64,000 bases of DNA from Balaenoptera acutorostrata (Eukaryota > Chordata > Mammalia > Artiodactyla > Balaenopteridae), in assembly GCF_949987535.1 (NCBI RefSeq), contig NC_080081.1:65927603-65991602 (forward strand), written 5' to 3'. Below, piece after piece: positions 44,590 to 56,871 of this stretch. Both the position numbers and the translations under genes were made by a program. Numbering within the stretch: the stretch's first letter is position 1; each line of letters begins with the position of its first letter. Below the pieces are notes generated by a model, which searched no databases, was not told the DNA's origin, and was given only the letters and a program-made list of their open reading frames with translations.

Positions 44590-44950
44590 TCAATCTGATA
44601 GTAATTAGCTTATTAACTTTGACAAGCCATTCAAGCTCTCTGGACTGCAGCTTCTTCATCAAATAATCAATGATTTGGATTTTATTACCTTTATAATGCT
44701 ATAAAATATATTTCTGAGATATGTGACTATTTGTATAATCAATTAGGTGGACTTTTTATAAAGCAGGTATTGTGTTCATCTCATTCACTCCTATATCAAC
44801 CAATACCTAGAAATCCATCAACAAAAGTAGGCTTCCAATAAATATTAATATAAAAATGGAAAAGAAAGAAGCTTACAGGCCAGTATGGGAGACAGCCATT
44901 CAACAGGGGCTGCCGATGTGTTAAAATAAAAACAGCAAGTACAGAGCTGC
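44590..44950. repeat. MIR (plus) followed by L2 ends
   Basis: TTGACAAGCCATTCAAGCTC then CTGCAGCTTCTTCATC (44617-44660) is MIR core. CACTCCTATATCAACCAATA to TTCCAATAAATATTAATA (44784-44850) is an L2 3' end in plus orientation. GAAGCTTACAGGCCAGTATG (44868-44887) begins an antisense L2 piece. Confidence 0.6.
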
Positions 44951-45259
44951 GCTTCCCACAACCCAGGCTACTGTACTCTTCTGTTTCCCAGATTCTCCAA
45001 CCTTTCTTTCTCCAGCTCCATCCCTGACTTGTCTTTCTCTTTTCTTTCACAAAGCAATGACTCCGCCAGACTCTGTGGTTGTTTCCTCCCCACGCCCTTC
45101 ACCCTCACCCCAGTTCTCCAATGGAGGAGGCAGGGAAGCCTCAGGATGAGTGGAAGGCTTTGCATCAGTTAGGAGTCCTCCGGGCACGGGGGTGGGGTAG
45201 TGGGTAACAGCAGGAAGTGCTTCGGTGTAGGTGCGGGCTTCCTTCTTGGAGGGAGATGG
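44951..45259. other. Unassigned sequence
   Basis: No repeat or exon recognised. Confidence 0.5.
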
Positions 45260-45380
45260 CTTCAGATGGCCTCCTCTGCTCCGCAGTCAAGTCTCCCACA
45301 AGTCACCCACCCTCTCTATGACTCACTTTAACCATCTCCAAAAAGGAGATGATAATACTCTTTACATGGGGTTAGTTGTC
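45260..45380 (+). repeat. MIR SINE fragment (plus)
   Basis: CTCTATGACTCACTTTAACC, then ATCTCCAAAAAGGAGATGAT and AATACTCTTTACATGGGG, fits the MIR 3' half. Confidence 0.6.
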
Positions 45381-45515
45381 CATATATACATATATATTAT
45401 CAACTATATATACACACACGAACACATATATATATATAACATGCATATACACATTTACAGGCATACATATATATGCCTGTATATGTACACATATATAAAT
45501 ACGAATATATGAAAA
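45381..45515. repeat. AT/CA-rich complex microsatellite
   Basis: Alternating purine-pyrimidine sequence (TATATACACACACGAACACA, ATATATATATAACATGCATA) over about 135 bp. Frames that cross it encode Tyr/Ile/His-rich repeats and are not genes. Confidence 0.92.
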
Positions 45516-45639
45516 ATCTCAGTTTGGTGCCTGGGCCGTAGTCAGCACAGAGTGTAGCTGTCAGTGGTAGCTCTCTGGCTCTAGCTGTTACTAGGAGCTG
45601 GAGCAGCCCTGTGGGTTGTGATTCTTGAAGCACAGTGTC

Positions 45640-46095
45640 TGGAATACAGAAATTCCTGGGCCATGCAATTCAGTTAACGAGCTAGGAATATGGGAGGCAA
45701 AGTTGACAGAGATGGATTCATGCCCTGGAAGGAGTTCCCAGTGCAGATCTGTGTACAGGTGACTCCAACTCGAGCCAAACTCTAGAAGACAAGCTAACTG
45801 AGGACGCACGTCCGGATGCTCAGAAAGGAAACAGTTCTGCTCAGGCCATCAGCCGCTTGAGCTTAGAGAATCAGAAAAATGTTGATGGGGAGATGAGGCT
45901 GGAGAAAGGACGTTCTTGTCGGAAGACGGAGGAAAGCGTATGAGCAAGTGCACAGATCTGGGCAGCCGCGTGGCAGGCGTGGGCTCTGACCATGGTGCCT
46001 GGAGTGCAGTGGTCATGCAGGGGCTGCGTCTGGAAGGCCGGCTGGGGTTGCGGTGGAGGGTTTTTAGGCTGCTAAGGGTTTTGTGGCTAACTACA
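45640..46095 (-). repeat. L2 LINE fragment (minus)
   Basis: GAGATGGATTCATGCCCTGG, then GAGTTCCCAGTGCAGATCTG near 45720-45750 and TGGAGGGTTTTTAGGCTGCT near 46053, follow antisense L2 with gaps. Confidence 0.6.
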
Positions 46096-46429
46096 CTTTT
46101 GAGCTAGAAATGTATTATCCTCTAATGACTTGAAGACTCCATCAGGAAGATCCTAGCTTGTAAGGAGAAGACAAATTGAAAAGGAAGAGGATTTGTGAAA
46201 TAAGGGACTAACGCCAAGTGGAATCAGACCAGCAACATCACCTTCTGTGTTTCTGCTGGCCAAGGACTCTGTCATTAAGTCCCAGCGCCGTGGCAGCCGC
46301 CATCAGATTAAAATTGCCGACAGATTTCCATGTGTAATAGAAACTTGAAACTTTTTTTATTACTTAAGAAAAGAAACATGGTGCCAAAGTGACATGTATT
46401 ATTAAGATTTGGTATTTGAGCCTGGCCAC
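46096..46429. other. Unassigned single-copy sequence
   Basis: No repeat recognised. GCCATCAGATTAAAATTGCC near 46300 sits in an even-composition stretch. Confidence 0.5.
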
Positions 46430-46960
46430 GTGAGGAAATAATCCAAACTTGCCCCCATCTGACCCAACGTCTGTCCACATCTCAACCTCCCCATGGCTCC
46501 TCATTACCCAGTGAATAATTTCCAAACTCCTCAGCATGGTTTACTCTGCTTTACCCCCACCAGCCTCTCCCCTTGTCACTCTTCCTTGTGCCCCACCCTC
46601 TGGCCATATTTAATGCCTTGTAGATGCTTGAACCATGCTTTGCACCCACTCTGCTCTGTGCCTCCCTCTCTACCTTCTTGCCCGGGTTAATCTCCTCTCC
46701 TCATACCCAAAGCCCTGCTTTGATGCCACCAGCTCAGACAAGGCTTCCTGAGCTCCTGTCTCAGGCAGGGCCCCTCTTCTGTTCTTGCATAGCAACCTGT
46801 ACTTATCTTTGTCATCTTGACTCTTCTGCCATATTGTAATTGCTCATTTAACAGAACATCTCCTCCACGTGCCTGTGAGATCCTGAGGGCAAGATCTGCT
46901 TCTCTCAGCCTGCTATCTTGAGCGCCTGGCATATCCTACGGACAAGAAGAGTTTCTGAAT
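46430..46960 (+). repeat. L2 LINE 3' region (plus)
   Basis: CCATGGCTCCTCATTACCCA, CCTTGTCACTCTTCCTTGTG, ACAAGGCTTCCTGAGCTCCT, GTGCCTGTGAGATCCTGAGG and GAGCGCCTGGCATATCCTA give the L2 3' end in order. One of the longest L2 copies here. Confidence 0.85.
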
Positions 46961-47160
46961 TGCAGATGAGCAATCCTAGGAATCTGAGAGATTGCATTGT
47001 TGGCCTCAACAAGACCTTAGGATCCTTCAGGGGCCTGGAGACAGCGTCTAATCTTGAGTACTTAATATAAAAAAAAATGAAAGAATCCATGCTGAGGATG
47101 CTGAAAAGGATGAGGTCCTCTGGAGGATCTTAAAAGTGTCGACTTTGACCCAGGCCAGTG
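46961..47160. other. Unassigned spacer
   Basis: Nothing recognised; an A run lies at 47069-47078. Confidence 0.5.
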
Positions 47161-47345
47161 TGCAAATGTGGTCTTGGACCTCCTGCTTCAGAGTCAACTG
47201 GTCTACCAGCTAAACATTCAGATTTCTGAGTGCCTGCCTTATATCTTCTAAATGAAATTCCTGAAGAACAGGGCCATGGGATAGGTATTTTTAACATGTC
47301 CCCTGGTGATTCTGATCCACCCTCAAGCATGTGAAGCCCTGATGG
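47161..47345. mobile_element. MER5A-like hAT element
   Basis: CTGCTTCAGAGTCAACTGG, then TGGGATAGGTATTTTTAACA, CCCCTGGTGATTCTGATCCA and CAAGCATGTGAAGCCC follow MER5A order to near its end. Confidence 0.78.
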
Positions 47346-48414
47346 GGACAAAGTCTCCAATCAATGAAATATTGGGGTAGGCGTAGGATGGAAGGGGAGA
47401 TTGAAAAGGAGCGATGCACACTGATGCAGTTTTTATGGTTCAAGAATTCTCAGTGAGACTCAAACCCCTCGAGTAAACGGTATACTATGCAGGCTGTCAT
47501 AGGACAGCATCTTGACTTCAAAATTAAACCTCTCTTCTGCTTCCTTCATTCTATGGTTTTTGAAACATTTGTCAAACAGGGAACAGAACCAAGATTTTCT
47601 GGATGTCATGTTATCCTGATTGGAGATTGGAACAAAGGCCATAGACATGAGTGATTAGAACAACTTGACAGGTAAAGGGATGTAATTAGAAACAGCCCTC
47701 CCATGGAGGGAGTCAATTTAATCCATGTCCCTCAATGTGCAAACAGAAATAAACAGAATGCTCTGTAGGGCCCCGAGGTAACAGGTCTCCTGGTGTTTTG
47801 CCACTTTCTGGCTCCAAAGAGTAAATTGTAAATTCACAGAAATGAGCTCTCAGCCTCCTAACTAGAGGGCCTCCATCAAACGTGCACTCCTCTCAGTCTG
47901 GAGAAGACGGGAAGGAATTTGAGGTGTGGTGGCTCTGATGACACTCAGGTGAGGGAGACCAGTGCCTTCCATTGAGAACAGGAGAAAGAGGGGACTAAGG
48001 CCATCCAGCTGGGCTTTTTCCATCTTCTCTCATTGTATGAGATGGCTGACTTCTTCCCAGCCTGCTGTTTTCTTCTTGGGATGAACTGTGGTTTGATTAT
48101 CGTGGAGAGGGAAGGCTCTGGACCACGTGGTGGCTGAGATGAGAGGGAGGTAGATGGTCACCCCTGACTGGGGTGCTTTGCTGATGGGTGGTTCAGGTAC
48201 ATGACATAACCATCTGGGGATAGAAAGTTGTAGTGGTGAAACCCTGTTCAAAATAATGCTGTAACCACAAGACAAAAAACATCAACAGATAATAGAAGCA
48301 TGGCTCTGAAATTCCCCTCACCTTTGAAACTAAAGGCAGAAAGAAAAACTGTATCTGTGTTGCCAGCTGGCTAAAGAGAAGATTGAGTGGTGCGTCTCTG
48401 ATGTCTCAGGAGCT
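47346..48414. other. Unassigned sequence
   Basis: No repeat or exon recognised. Confidence 0.5.
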
Positions 48415-48565
48415 GTGATCCATTTCTTCATTTAATTTATTTTTTATTTTTTGGGTGTTCTGTAGGAGCAGTTCCACGTGTAGGTGTATTTCTACTGTAT
48501 CTGTGGGAAGGAATGTGATCTCCGCGTCTTACTCTTCCGCCATCTTCTCTATCCAACTCTATTTT
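48415..48565 (-). repeat. L1-like LINE fragment (minus)
   Basis: CTACTGTATCTGTGGGAAGG, then GATCTCCGCGTCTTACTCTT and CCGCCATCTTCT, is antisense sequence found in even-toed-mammal and carnivore L1 elements. Too short for a subfamily. Confidence 0.5.
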
Positions 48566-48689
48566 TTATTTTTTGGAATCGATAATGAGATAGAAAAACT
48601 TTGAGATTAAATTGACCCAGAAGCAAAGAAATTATTGCAAGTGTTTTTCTAGCCATTTCCTCCAACACTAAAGGTAAAGAAGGCAAATT

Positions 48690-48775
48690 CTTTTTATTTT
48701 TTTTATATATATATGTGTGTGTATTTTGCTTAAAATATATATATGTATATATAATATATATATTTGTATTTTGCT
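48690..48775. repeat. (TA)n / (TG)n microsatellite
   Basis: TTTTATATATATATGTGTGT and later ATATATATGTATATATAATA with TATTTTGCTT repeated on both sides (48721-48729, 48766-48774). Likely length-variable. Confidence 0.9.
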
Positions 48776-49894
48776 TTAAATTTAGTCCTTGGACATAAAA
48801 TAGCTTTAGCAAATACAGGATTGTAATCACATTGTAAGGTTATCTTAATGAAATTATAACCTTCTACAATGACAAATCTGCAAGACGTGGCAAGATGCAG
48901 TGATTCATATTTACTGTGCAGGTACTTTAAGCTCATTTGGCCTGAAGTAACTGAGAGAAAATTCTGTATGACAGAACTATATCTCAACTCTCACCTACCT
49001 TGTAACACCTTTAAGTTCTTGCTAATACAATCCAGAACAAAAGAAGTAATAGTCAGGCAAAAGTCTCTAATAGAAAATAGAAGCCCTGGCTTCAGAAAAC
49101 TCTGTGTGCCTCCCAAATTATAATAATAGAAAAATCCCAGAAAACAAAAATTAGGATGATTATTTGTATTTAAATAGATTTTTCAGATTTGCTGCAGGGT
49201 TGTTTTAATCAAATATTCATCATGATTTACTGCTCCATTTTTTTTTCTACTCCCAATTTTTAGAGATAGCTCTAACACATGAAACAAGCTAAGTATACCC
49301 TATTACCCATTTATTGAATCAGCACATCTTCTACAACTCTGTTCTTTGAATAAATAGGTGTTACGTTTTCAGCTGTGGTTTTAAAAAAATGGACATTGAC
49401 ACTGGGCAGGTCTTCATGACCCTGCAAGATTGAAAGCCAAGGACTGTTATTATTTACATTTCTCAGATAAGTACAACTCATCTGCCTGAGATGCTGTGTC
49501 TGTGTGATTCTGGAACATAGTCTATGACTCAGTTCTGTTAAGAATGAAGCACTTCATGTGCCCACAGTCACTTGGACCCACGATTGCCACACAAGATAGC
49601 TTCCTACCTTGGTCCCCCTTCTGTTGACCTCAGAAACATGCTTTCGGACTTCTCATGAGAACGGCATCTGGGTGCCTGATGTATTTCTATTTGGAGATCC
49701 TGGGTCACCAGGATACACCAAAGTATCACATTGCATTTCTACTATGACCTGAAGCTTGGTAAGATGGGATTGCTGAGAAGGCAATGTCTTCTGACTAAAA
49801 GTATCTTGTCCTTTCTATTCTATCCTCAGAAATATTATTCCCTCTTCCCTCATCTACAATGTTATTCCCACTCACACAGAGGTTAACACTAATT
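48776..49894. other. Unassigned sequence
   Basis: No named repeat. The minus frame 48730-48987 runs into the TA repeat and is not a gene. Confidence 0.5.
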
Positions 49895-50300
49895 CTGATA
49901 TTAATGTAGAACTTTTCTCACTATGGGCCAAATACTGTGCTCAAGGCACACAAAGTACTTGTTGTATAAGTCAGACACCAGTCTAAATTATTTTAAAATG
50001 TTAATCTTCATAACAACTATGGAAGGTTGTTAATATTATTATCCCCACTTTACATCTGAGCAAATTGACATAAAGCAAAAGGTTAGTTAGTTTGCTAAAG
50101 CTGTGTAGTCAGCAAGAGGTAGAGCTCAGACTGAAACCCAGGTAAGTCTGGTTTCAGAGTCCATACTCTTAACCACTTTCCTGTGTTGCCTAGGAAAAGT
50201 TTGAATTGCTATTATGGTCCTGCAAGGTAGATACATTACTGCCCTTGTTTTGCTGATGGAGAAACTGAAGGACAGATGGCCATGTCATTTTCCTAGCATC
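49895..50300 (-). repeat. MIR SINE (minus), near complete, plus a second partial
   Basis: ACTATGGGCCAAATACTGTG, TTAATCTTCATAACAACTAT, ATTATTATCCCCACTTTACA and CTCAGACTGAAACCCAGGTA give the full antisense MIR order to about 50190. CAAGGTAGATACATTACTGC, then GCTGATGGAGAAACTGAAGG (50222-50275), starts a second partial copy. Confidence 0.85.
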
Positions 50301-50689
50301 ATACATTCAAACCCAAGCCATCCCAGTTCAGAGGCTTCCAACTTTTTCTCCTGTGTGGACCCCCTACAGGTGACCATACTGGGGACTGAGTGTCTTCTGC
50401 AGGTTGTGTTTAAGAAGAACCTCTATGTAAAGGGCTAAGATAGTTAACAGCTACCTAAGGGTGAGGTATGTGCTTGAGAGAAGCTGAAGAGGTTTACGAT
50501 GCTTTCCAGGCTGCAGACACCACATTTGCATCCTACTAAGTCTCATGGGCTTTACTGGGGGACTCGACTTCAGGGGCAGTGAGGGAATTCAAATCTCTGG
50601 AATCAGGCGCTCAGATTCCATGTCTTTAGGAGTCGAAGCTTTCGTCTGGAGCTGAAACAACTTCTGCGGTTCAGTCTGCAGTGCACCTG
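50301..50689. other. Unassigned sequence
   Basis: No repeat or exon recognised. Confidence 0.5.
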
Positions 50690-51085
50690 CAGATTTCCCA
50701 TTAAACTGCCTGCCGAATCAGGAATAATGATTCTCAGGGGGAAGAGATATTATTTGCATTTGAATTAATGTTGAGTTCAGAGCCACAGATTCCTCATCAA
50801 GAAGGATTTGGAGCAATTGCTCATATCCTGGGGGTCTGTGACCAGCCCATTATTTTCATCTCGCAGGGTAGTACTAGAATTTTTAATTTTTTTTCAAGTC
50901 TTCTTTCAAAAGTTTGGCTCTCTTTATCCCCATGATCATAATTATAATAATTTTGAAACATCAGTCTGCTCAGATATCAAGGTGTTGAACGGCTAATTTC
51001 ACTTTAATGAATTTGTCTTGTATGGGCTGATTTTCCACATCTGTCCTAAGCTGAATAGCTAACTGGTTAATATGAGAACTGTTCC
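50690..51085. other. AT-rich single-copy block, possible conserved noncoding element
   Basis: No repeat signature over nearly 400 bp. TAAT/ATTA cores are frequent (GAATAATGATTCTC, TTTGAATTAATGTTG, CATAATTATAATAATTTT, GCTAATTTCACTTTAATG), a pattern seen in homeodomain-bound enhancers but also expected at this base composition. Evidence is by appearance only. Confidence 0.25.
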
Positions 51086-53610
51086 ATTTCATTAACTTCT
51101 CCCCGTTGATCTCCTTGAGGTGGAACTGATGCATTGCCAGTTGCAAGCCCTGTCAGCTCTTTCTTTTTAGGCAAAGCATGACCCCAGATTCTATTCTAAG
51201 GCACTGATGCCAACTAAGGAGAATAAAAAAATGAAGTCGTTTGATCATCCAGGTAAACTCTAGGATTCCGTATACTGGGTGGCTTCCAAGAGATTAGCAA
51301 GTTGTTGTTATGGACGTCATAAACACTTGGACCCGAGGCCATCTTGGTGAAATGTACATGTAAGGTCACAAAGCCCTGGCGGGAATGGAGAGGGAAAGAG
51401 GTTTGGCTGATGGACACAGGAAGGGATAGGAGAAGGAAAAAGAAGGCTACAGGGTAGAAGGGACCCAGGAGACTTTGTGGAGGGTCTTGAATTGGAGTCT
51501 AACCTTTTAGGAAGGAGGTCTCTTGATCGCCATGGTGGGCTAGGAGGATGTCTCAGGAAATAGTTCAAGGTAAAAGAGAAGACGGCAGTGGATTACTGAG
51601 TCTCCTGGTGCCTCCTTCACAGGGCCCTGAGTTCTGCTGAGGTGGAGAAATGATCTGTTATGATGCTCTAGGCTCTAAGAGAAAACCCGATGCAAACAAT
51701 CAGGATTGATTGATTCAATGGCTCTGTGTCATCAAGGATCCAGTTATTTGTGTCTTTCCGCCTAATGCTAGCATTGATTTCATTCTTAAACTTGCTCTCC
51801 TCAAGGTTGCATGAGGACTACTAGGAAAAATCAGGGCTGTGTTCTTCCCTGCTCAGCCCCCTGGGGTTAAAGGAGGAAGAGACTCTCTTCATCCATGGAA
51901 GAAAAATCCTTCACTTCAGTCTGAATGGACCAATTTAGTTCTTGTCCCGCCCCGGCACCAATAACTATTACCAAGAGAATAGTGTTGTGAATTGCTGGCT
52001 GAAGCCTAGCTCTAGAACCCATGACTGTCAAGAGGTAAGGGGTTACCTGGATTATGCTAGACCAATCAGCGCCCACTCTTGGGGTTGGTGACACGATCAG
52101 CTTTCTGTGAGACACATGAGCTATTTGGAGGAAGGATGGAGTCTACAGGAATGAAGAAGAAAAGAGCAGAGTAGCAGCACTCACTATGCTAATCTATAAA
52201 ACAGAGCTGCCAACACTACCATGAGGAAGGTAAGGATCTCAGCTGAAGCCTACTGACCCCAGAGGTAGATCAAGGCTAGATCGCCTTGCCCTAATGATTT
52301 GAGACCAGACACTTTTGCTCTGGTGTTTATGAGCCCTGCAAACAAGGTAAAAATGGAAATGAAACCAGAAACCAGAAAGCAGCACCGAGAACTCAGCTAT
52401 TAAAGGAGTGGGCATGTGTGTGGGAGGCTCTGTGTGCTGGGTGTGTCAGGTTGTGCCCTCCACCATGTCCCGTAAGTGCTTAGAAGGATGGAGACTTGAC
52501 TGGGGCATACTGTGTACATCCCAGGACTTGAGGGACCGTCCCTATCCAACCAGAAGAGCGGCTCCCAGTCTCCATCATTCACATAAAGAGCCCTCTTGCT
52601 TGGTGAAACTGGCAAAACCAACTTTCTAGCAGCCATAGACTCCTTTGTGCATTTTGTTAATTTTTATGCACATTATTTCAAGTGTACTTTTATTCCTACT
52701 GATTATATAGAAACATTTCATGGTTGTCCTTTCTATGTATTTGTCAGTTTACCCTTTGGGAATTATAGATGGAGTGTCATCTTTTTTTTAGCTAAAGATT
52801 ACGTGTGCATGAGGAAAGCACCACCTCCTCTCAGATTATCCAATATTTGTATCACTAGTGTAAAATTTTAAGTAGCTCTGAAGTTGATGATAGATGTCCT
52901 AGGAAGAGCTGGACGTGGATAGAGTCACTTGGTGCATTCAAGAGGGATGAGCTTGAACTAGCCCATGTCCAGTGAGAGACCCAACAGAGGTCCTATGAGA
53001 ACAGGGCTATGTCATCCTCTCAGAGCATCCCCTTAGTTTCCCATCTTTAATGCTTAAGGTCCCTAAGGAGTGCTCTGTGGGTCAAGACCTGGGGCGGAGG
53101 AAGGAGGGGGGTAGAGGAAGTAGGACTGGGTAGAGAGAGACATTGAACTTCAACACCGTCAGAACCTAAGCTTCAGCTTACGCATGGGGAGAAGTGACAG
53201 TCAAACATTGCCACTGTCCCCTGTTGAGATCCTCTCCTCTCCCACCTCCAGAGAACTACTGCCCAAGTGTGAAGTAGGAACTCAAAGGTTTGGGAATAAT
53301 TATGGGGTCGGTTAAATGGGTGAGCAGCTTCTCCCTAAGATCATGAGGCATTGATGAAGGTGATCAAAACAGGCACAGATGGATTTACAGCTAAAGAATA
53401 AACTTTGGACCCCTGTGTAGGAAAACTTGTAAAGGCAGTTTTAGAACCAAGAAGCCAACTGGATTAAAACACTGGCTAGGACCAGTTTATACAAAAAGTG
53501 ACATAGAGGTCCATTGAGAACTGAATTGGATATAACGAAATATCTGAGAGTGAACAAAAAGCACAAATTACATTACACGTGTATCTATCATGACAGTCAC
53601 ACTGATAACA
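51086..53610. other. Unassigned sequence
   Basis: No repeat or exon recognised over about 2.5 kb. Frames of up to 91 codons are scattered on both strands. Confidence 0.45.
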
Positions 53611-53835
53611 GGACTCCAAGTTACTATGCACCTGGTACATGTCAGGAGCTGTGACAAATACAGATTATACCAATTTATAATCCCATACTGCCCTGCAAGG
53701 CAGGAATCGCCCTCATTTTGTACATGAGGAGTAGGAGGCTAAGATTTCCATAACTTGCCCAAGGTCTTGCCACTATTCTTGGCAGAGGTGGGTTAAAGCT
53801 CAGTCTGTCTAACTCCAAAGTCTGTGCTGTTGTCT
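53611..53835 (-). repeat. MIR SINE (minus)
   Basis: CACCTGGTACATGTCAGGAG, CTGCCCTGCAAGGCAGGAAT, CTTGCCCAAGGTCTTGCCAC and CAAAGTCTGTGCTGTTG follow antisense MIR. Confidence 0.85.
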
Positions 53836-54249
53836 CGTCAACGCCCTACATGGGATTAGAATGTGGGGTGTATGTTCCGCAAAAACTGTGGAACCACGAG
53901 ATCCTTATTAGCATGTATGACAGTGTGTGTTCTGTACACGCACACCATTCATGTGTATAGGCAGAGACCATCTTCACGTAGGAGATCACGCGGTAGCTCA
54001 TAAGACTCTATTGAACACATAAGGCAGCTGATATTTACTGTTGGGACCTCTGATACCCTCACTTCCTGGGAGTTTGGAGGCTCCCTGAGGTCTTTTGCTC
54101 CAAGTGGCGGGGAGACTGAGTCACAGAAGCCACCAGCTGCTGTGTAAGGGGAGTGTCTGTTTGTGGGGCAGGGGTTACGGCGGGGAGGTGTGCTGGGAGG
54201 GAGCCCCTGGGCTGGGGCTCTTGGTGCCTACGATGAAGGTTCTCTAGAG
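53836..54249. other. Unassigned sequence
   Basis: Nothing recognised. Confidence 0.5.
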
Positions 54250-54425
54250 CAACTTTTTTTTTTTTTTTAGAGCAACTTCTTAAACCTTAATGTGAAAAGA
54301 AGTCACCTGTTGTTCTTGTTGAAATACAGATTCTGATTCGGAACCTGGGGTGGGGGGCCGGGAATTCTGCATTTCTAACAAGCCTCTGAGTGATGCTGCT
54401 GGTCTAGATAACCCTTTGAGTAGTG
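54250..54425 (+). mobile_element. MER5A-like element next to a poly-T interrupted duplication
   Basis: AGAGCAACTT occurs on both sides of a T run (54247-54256 and about 54270-54279), a small local duplication. Then AGATTCTGATTCGGAACCTG, GGGAATTCTGCATTTCTAAC and AAGCCTCTGAGTGATGCTGC follow MER5A. Confidence 0.75.
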
Positions 54426-55319
54426 GGGGCCGTGCCTAGCAGCATCAGAGAAGGAAACCTTATGCTTCTTAACATTTCTTTGTAAAGCAAGTCAGTTAAG
54501 AAAGGAACTGGCCATAAAGAAGCTACAGGACACAAGGGAGGCAAAGAAACAATACTCAGAGGATGAGTGACGAGGGAGGGAGAAAAGGACAAACAGGACC
54601 TTCCGCATCTGATAAAGAGATTGCCAGAGGCCGAGGCGCAGAGTGGCTTGAAGCTTTAAAGGACAAGGGTTTCAGAGCAGTTTGTAAAGTTACAACTTCA
54701 TACAGCAGGTAGTGAACTTATGGAATGCATTACACTTAAGCTTTAGTAAAGATGAAAATACAGTTATGACAATGCTATAAATAAAAGAGTAAATTACATA
54801 CTTGCAAGTAGGTTACTGAGGGAAGGATATTTTGGAACACCTCCCTAACTTTTGAGGTTGACACACATGTAAGCTCTGTGCTTAGAGTTTCTAAACCAAA
54901 ACTAAGGTTTTATGATTCACGAAGGGTTCCTTTTATCCCCCCCGTCTTTGGGTTTAAGACACACTGGAAGATACAGTATGGATGCTAGAACACGAGCATT
55001 TCCAGGACTTTTTGATGGTTTGGGGGAGCAAAGTGCTAGACATTGGAAGTGACTACTGTCCTGGGGAATCCAGGGTCTCTGGACTTCCTTTCAGATACTA
55101 GATTGGGCCAAGTTCCCCAATGCAGTCCTTCTGATAGTAATGGGATGTGCGGATTGAAGACTTGATCAGCTTGTGTTCTATACATCGGGGCTAGACCATC
55201 CGGACCCCACCTGCAATACGCCAGCGCTTTATTTACTCCATGGCCTGAGCTCCTCTCTGTTGATTTGCTATGGTGGTTCATAAGGCGCGTCTCTGAATAT
55301 TCTGGTCATCGCATCTACC
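54426..55319. other. Unassigned sequence
   Basis: No repeat or exon recognised. AT-rich at 54690-54830. Confidence 0.5.
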
Positions 55320-55830
55320 AAATTCTCTCATTTATTGCACAATGATTTGTAAATGACAACATGCCCAACGCTGGGTAAATAAAAAGGAACAAAACCCTAG
55401 CTCTCTCCTCTCATAAAGCTTATAGCCGAGTGGGGGAAAAAAGGGCAGCAAAGTTTGTCATTTTTTATGTATCTTTTTCATAACTTATGAAAGAATAGTT
55501 TACAATTGCACACACCCAGCGACATTCTCAGATGGGATGGTTCACAAAGGGCTTCTCTAAGGAAATGACTTTCAAGTTGAAATGCTGAGGATGGGTAGGA
55601 GTTAGCTTGACAACGAAGGAGGAGAGAAGAACGTGCTCGGGGTATGTAAAGCTGCTAATGCAGGAGAGAGCTTGCGGGCTAGTGTCGGGGGAAGTCCTGA
55701 TGGAGGTGAGTGCTGTCTGCTGACACTGGAGAGACCGTTCATAGAGGGCATTCTAGGCTGCGGTCAATTCAGGTTTCCTCCTACAGGCGCTGGAAACCTG
55801 TCAGAAGGTTTTGCGCAGGGGTGTGTCCTT
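55320..55830 (-). repeat. L2 LINE fragment (minus)
   Basis: CAACGCTGGGTAAATAAAAA near 55367, CTCATAAAGCTTATAGCCGA, GGGCTTCTCTAAGGAAATGA, AACGTGCTCGGGGTATGTAA and GTCAGAAGGTTTTGCGCAGG give a long antisense L2 series. The 114-codon plus frame at 55633-55977 is mostly within it. Confidence 0.75.
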
Positions 55831-56719
55831 GCTCTAGAGCTCAGGGTATTCCAACCTTCAGCCCCGAGACAGAGCCTTGATACTGAGGCTGGGGTTTGGA
55901 GCTGGCACCCAGTGGGCAAGGGCTGCCTCCGTCACCAGACGGACACTGAAGTCTCTGTATCCCTGTTCAACCTGTAAGGCACAGGTCGACGCTGTGACCG
56001 AGAAGAGGGGTGGCCCGGACACGGGCAGCATGTGAAAGGAAAGAGCTACCCGTCTCCATCCTTCATCCTCTGGCGTGCAGCAGGGATGAGGCCCACACAG
56101 AACACTCGGGGGGTCGTCATCAATTACGTCTTGTGCTGCCAAAGTCTTCTTCCAAGAGTAACAACTAGAGCGCTGTCAAGACCTCAAAAAACTATTTTAT
56201 ATTCCAGATTCTGTCGCCTGCAGGTAGTATTCCCTCAGGTGTAGGGGATAATTTCGATTATTATCTGCTAAAAGGATCAGCCTCTTAGTGGTAGCTGGTA
56301 GATGAAGCTGGAAAAAATATTTTGTTTAATGGCTTGCCATGCTGGATAGAAAAATCACTTGCTTTGTCTCTTTTTTTTTTGGAAAAAGAATCATCGTGTG
56401 ATCAATTCAGTTTGAAGGAAAGGACTTTACACTCTTCTCATTTGCCTTAAGCCTCCTTAGTCTCACTGACCTATAATCCACCTCTTAGCCTATAGAATGG
56501 GCTGATTTTTTAAGCTCATTATCCTGCCTTATGAATCAGGCATCCCTAAGCAATGAAGGGACCCAGTCTCAAGCCAGGAAAGGGAAATCTTTCTTGTTTT
56601 AGCTCGTAGATTCCCTAGATAAATTTTCTAGTGATCTACTTGCAGTCTGGGAAACAGGGAAAGATAGGGCTCGAAAGTCCCCGGAACAGTTTTTAGCCAA
56701 ATAATTCACTCTTCTTGAG
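55831..56719. other. Unassigned sequence
   Basis: No repeat or exon recognised. Confidence 0.5.
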
Positions 56720-56737
56720 TCAATTTCAAACATTTTT

Positions 56738-56871
56738 TTTAATTTTTAATTTTTTTTTTTTTTGGCTGTGCTGCACGGCTCGCAGGATCTCAGTTCCCCA
56801 ACCAGGGATTGAACCTGGGCCACAGCAGTGAAAGCCTGGAATCCTAACCACTAGGCCACCAGGAAGCTCCC
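56738..56871 (-). repeat. Short tRNA-type SINE (minus), CHR-related
   Basis: Minus-strand reading starts GGGAGCTTCCTGGTGGCCTA, with GGTTCAATCCCTGG as B box, then a short body ending CAGCCAAAAAAAA. It lacks the long CHR 3' body, so it belongs to the shorter, older related type. Confidence 0.85.
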
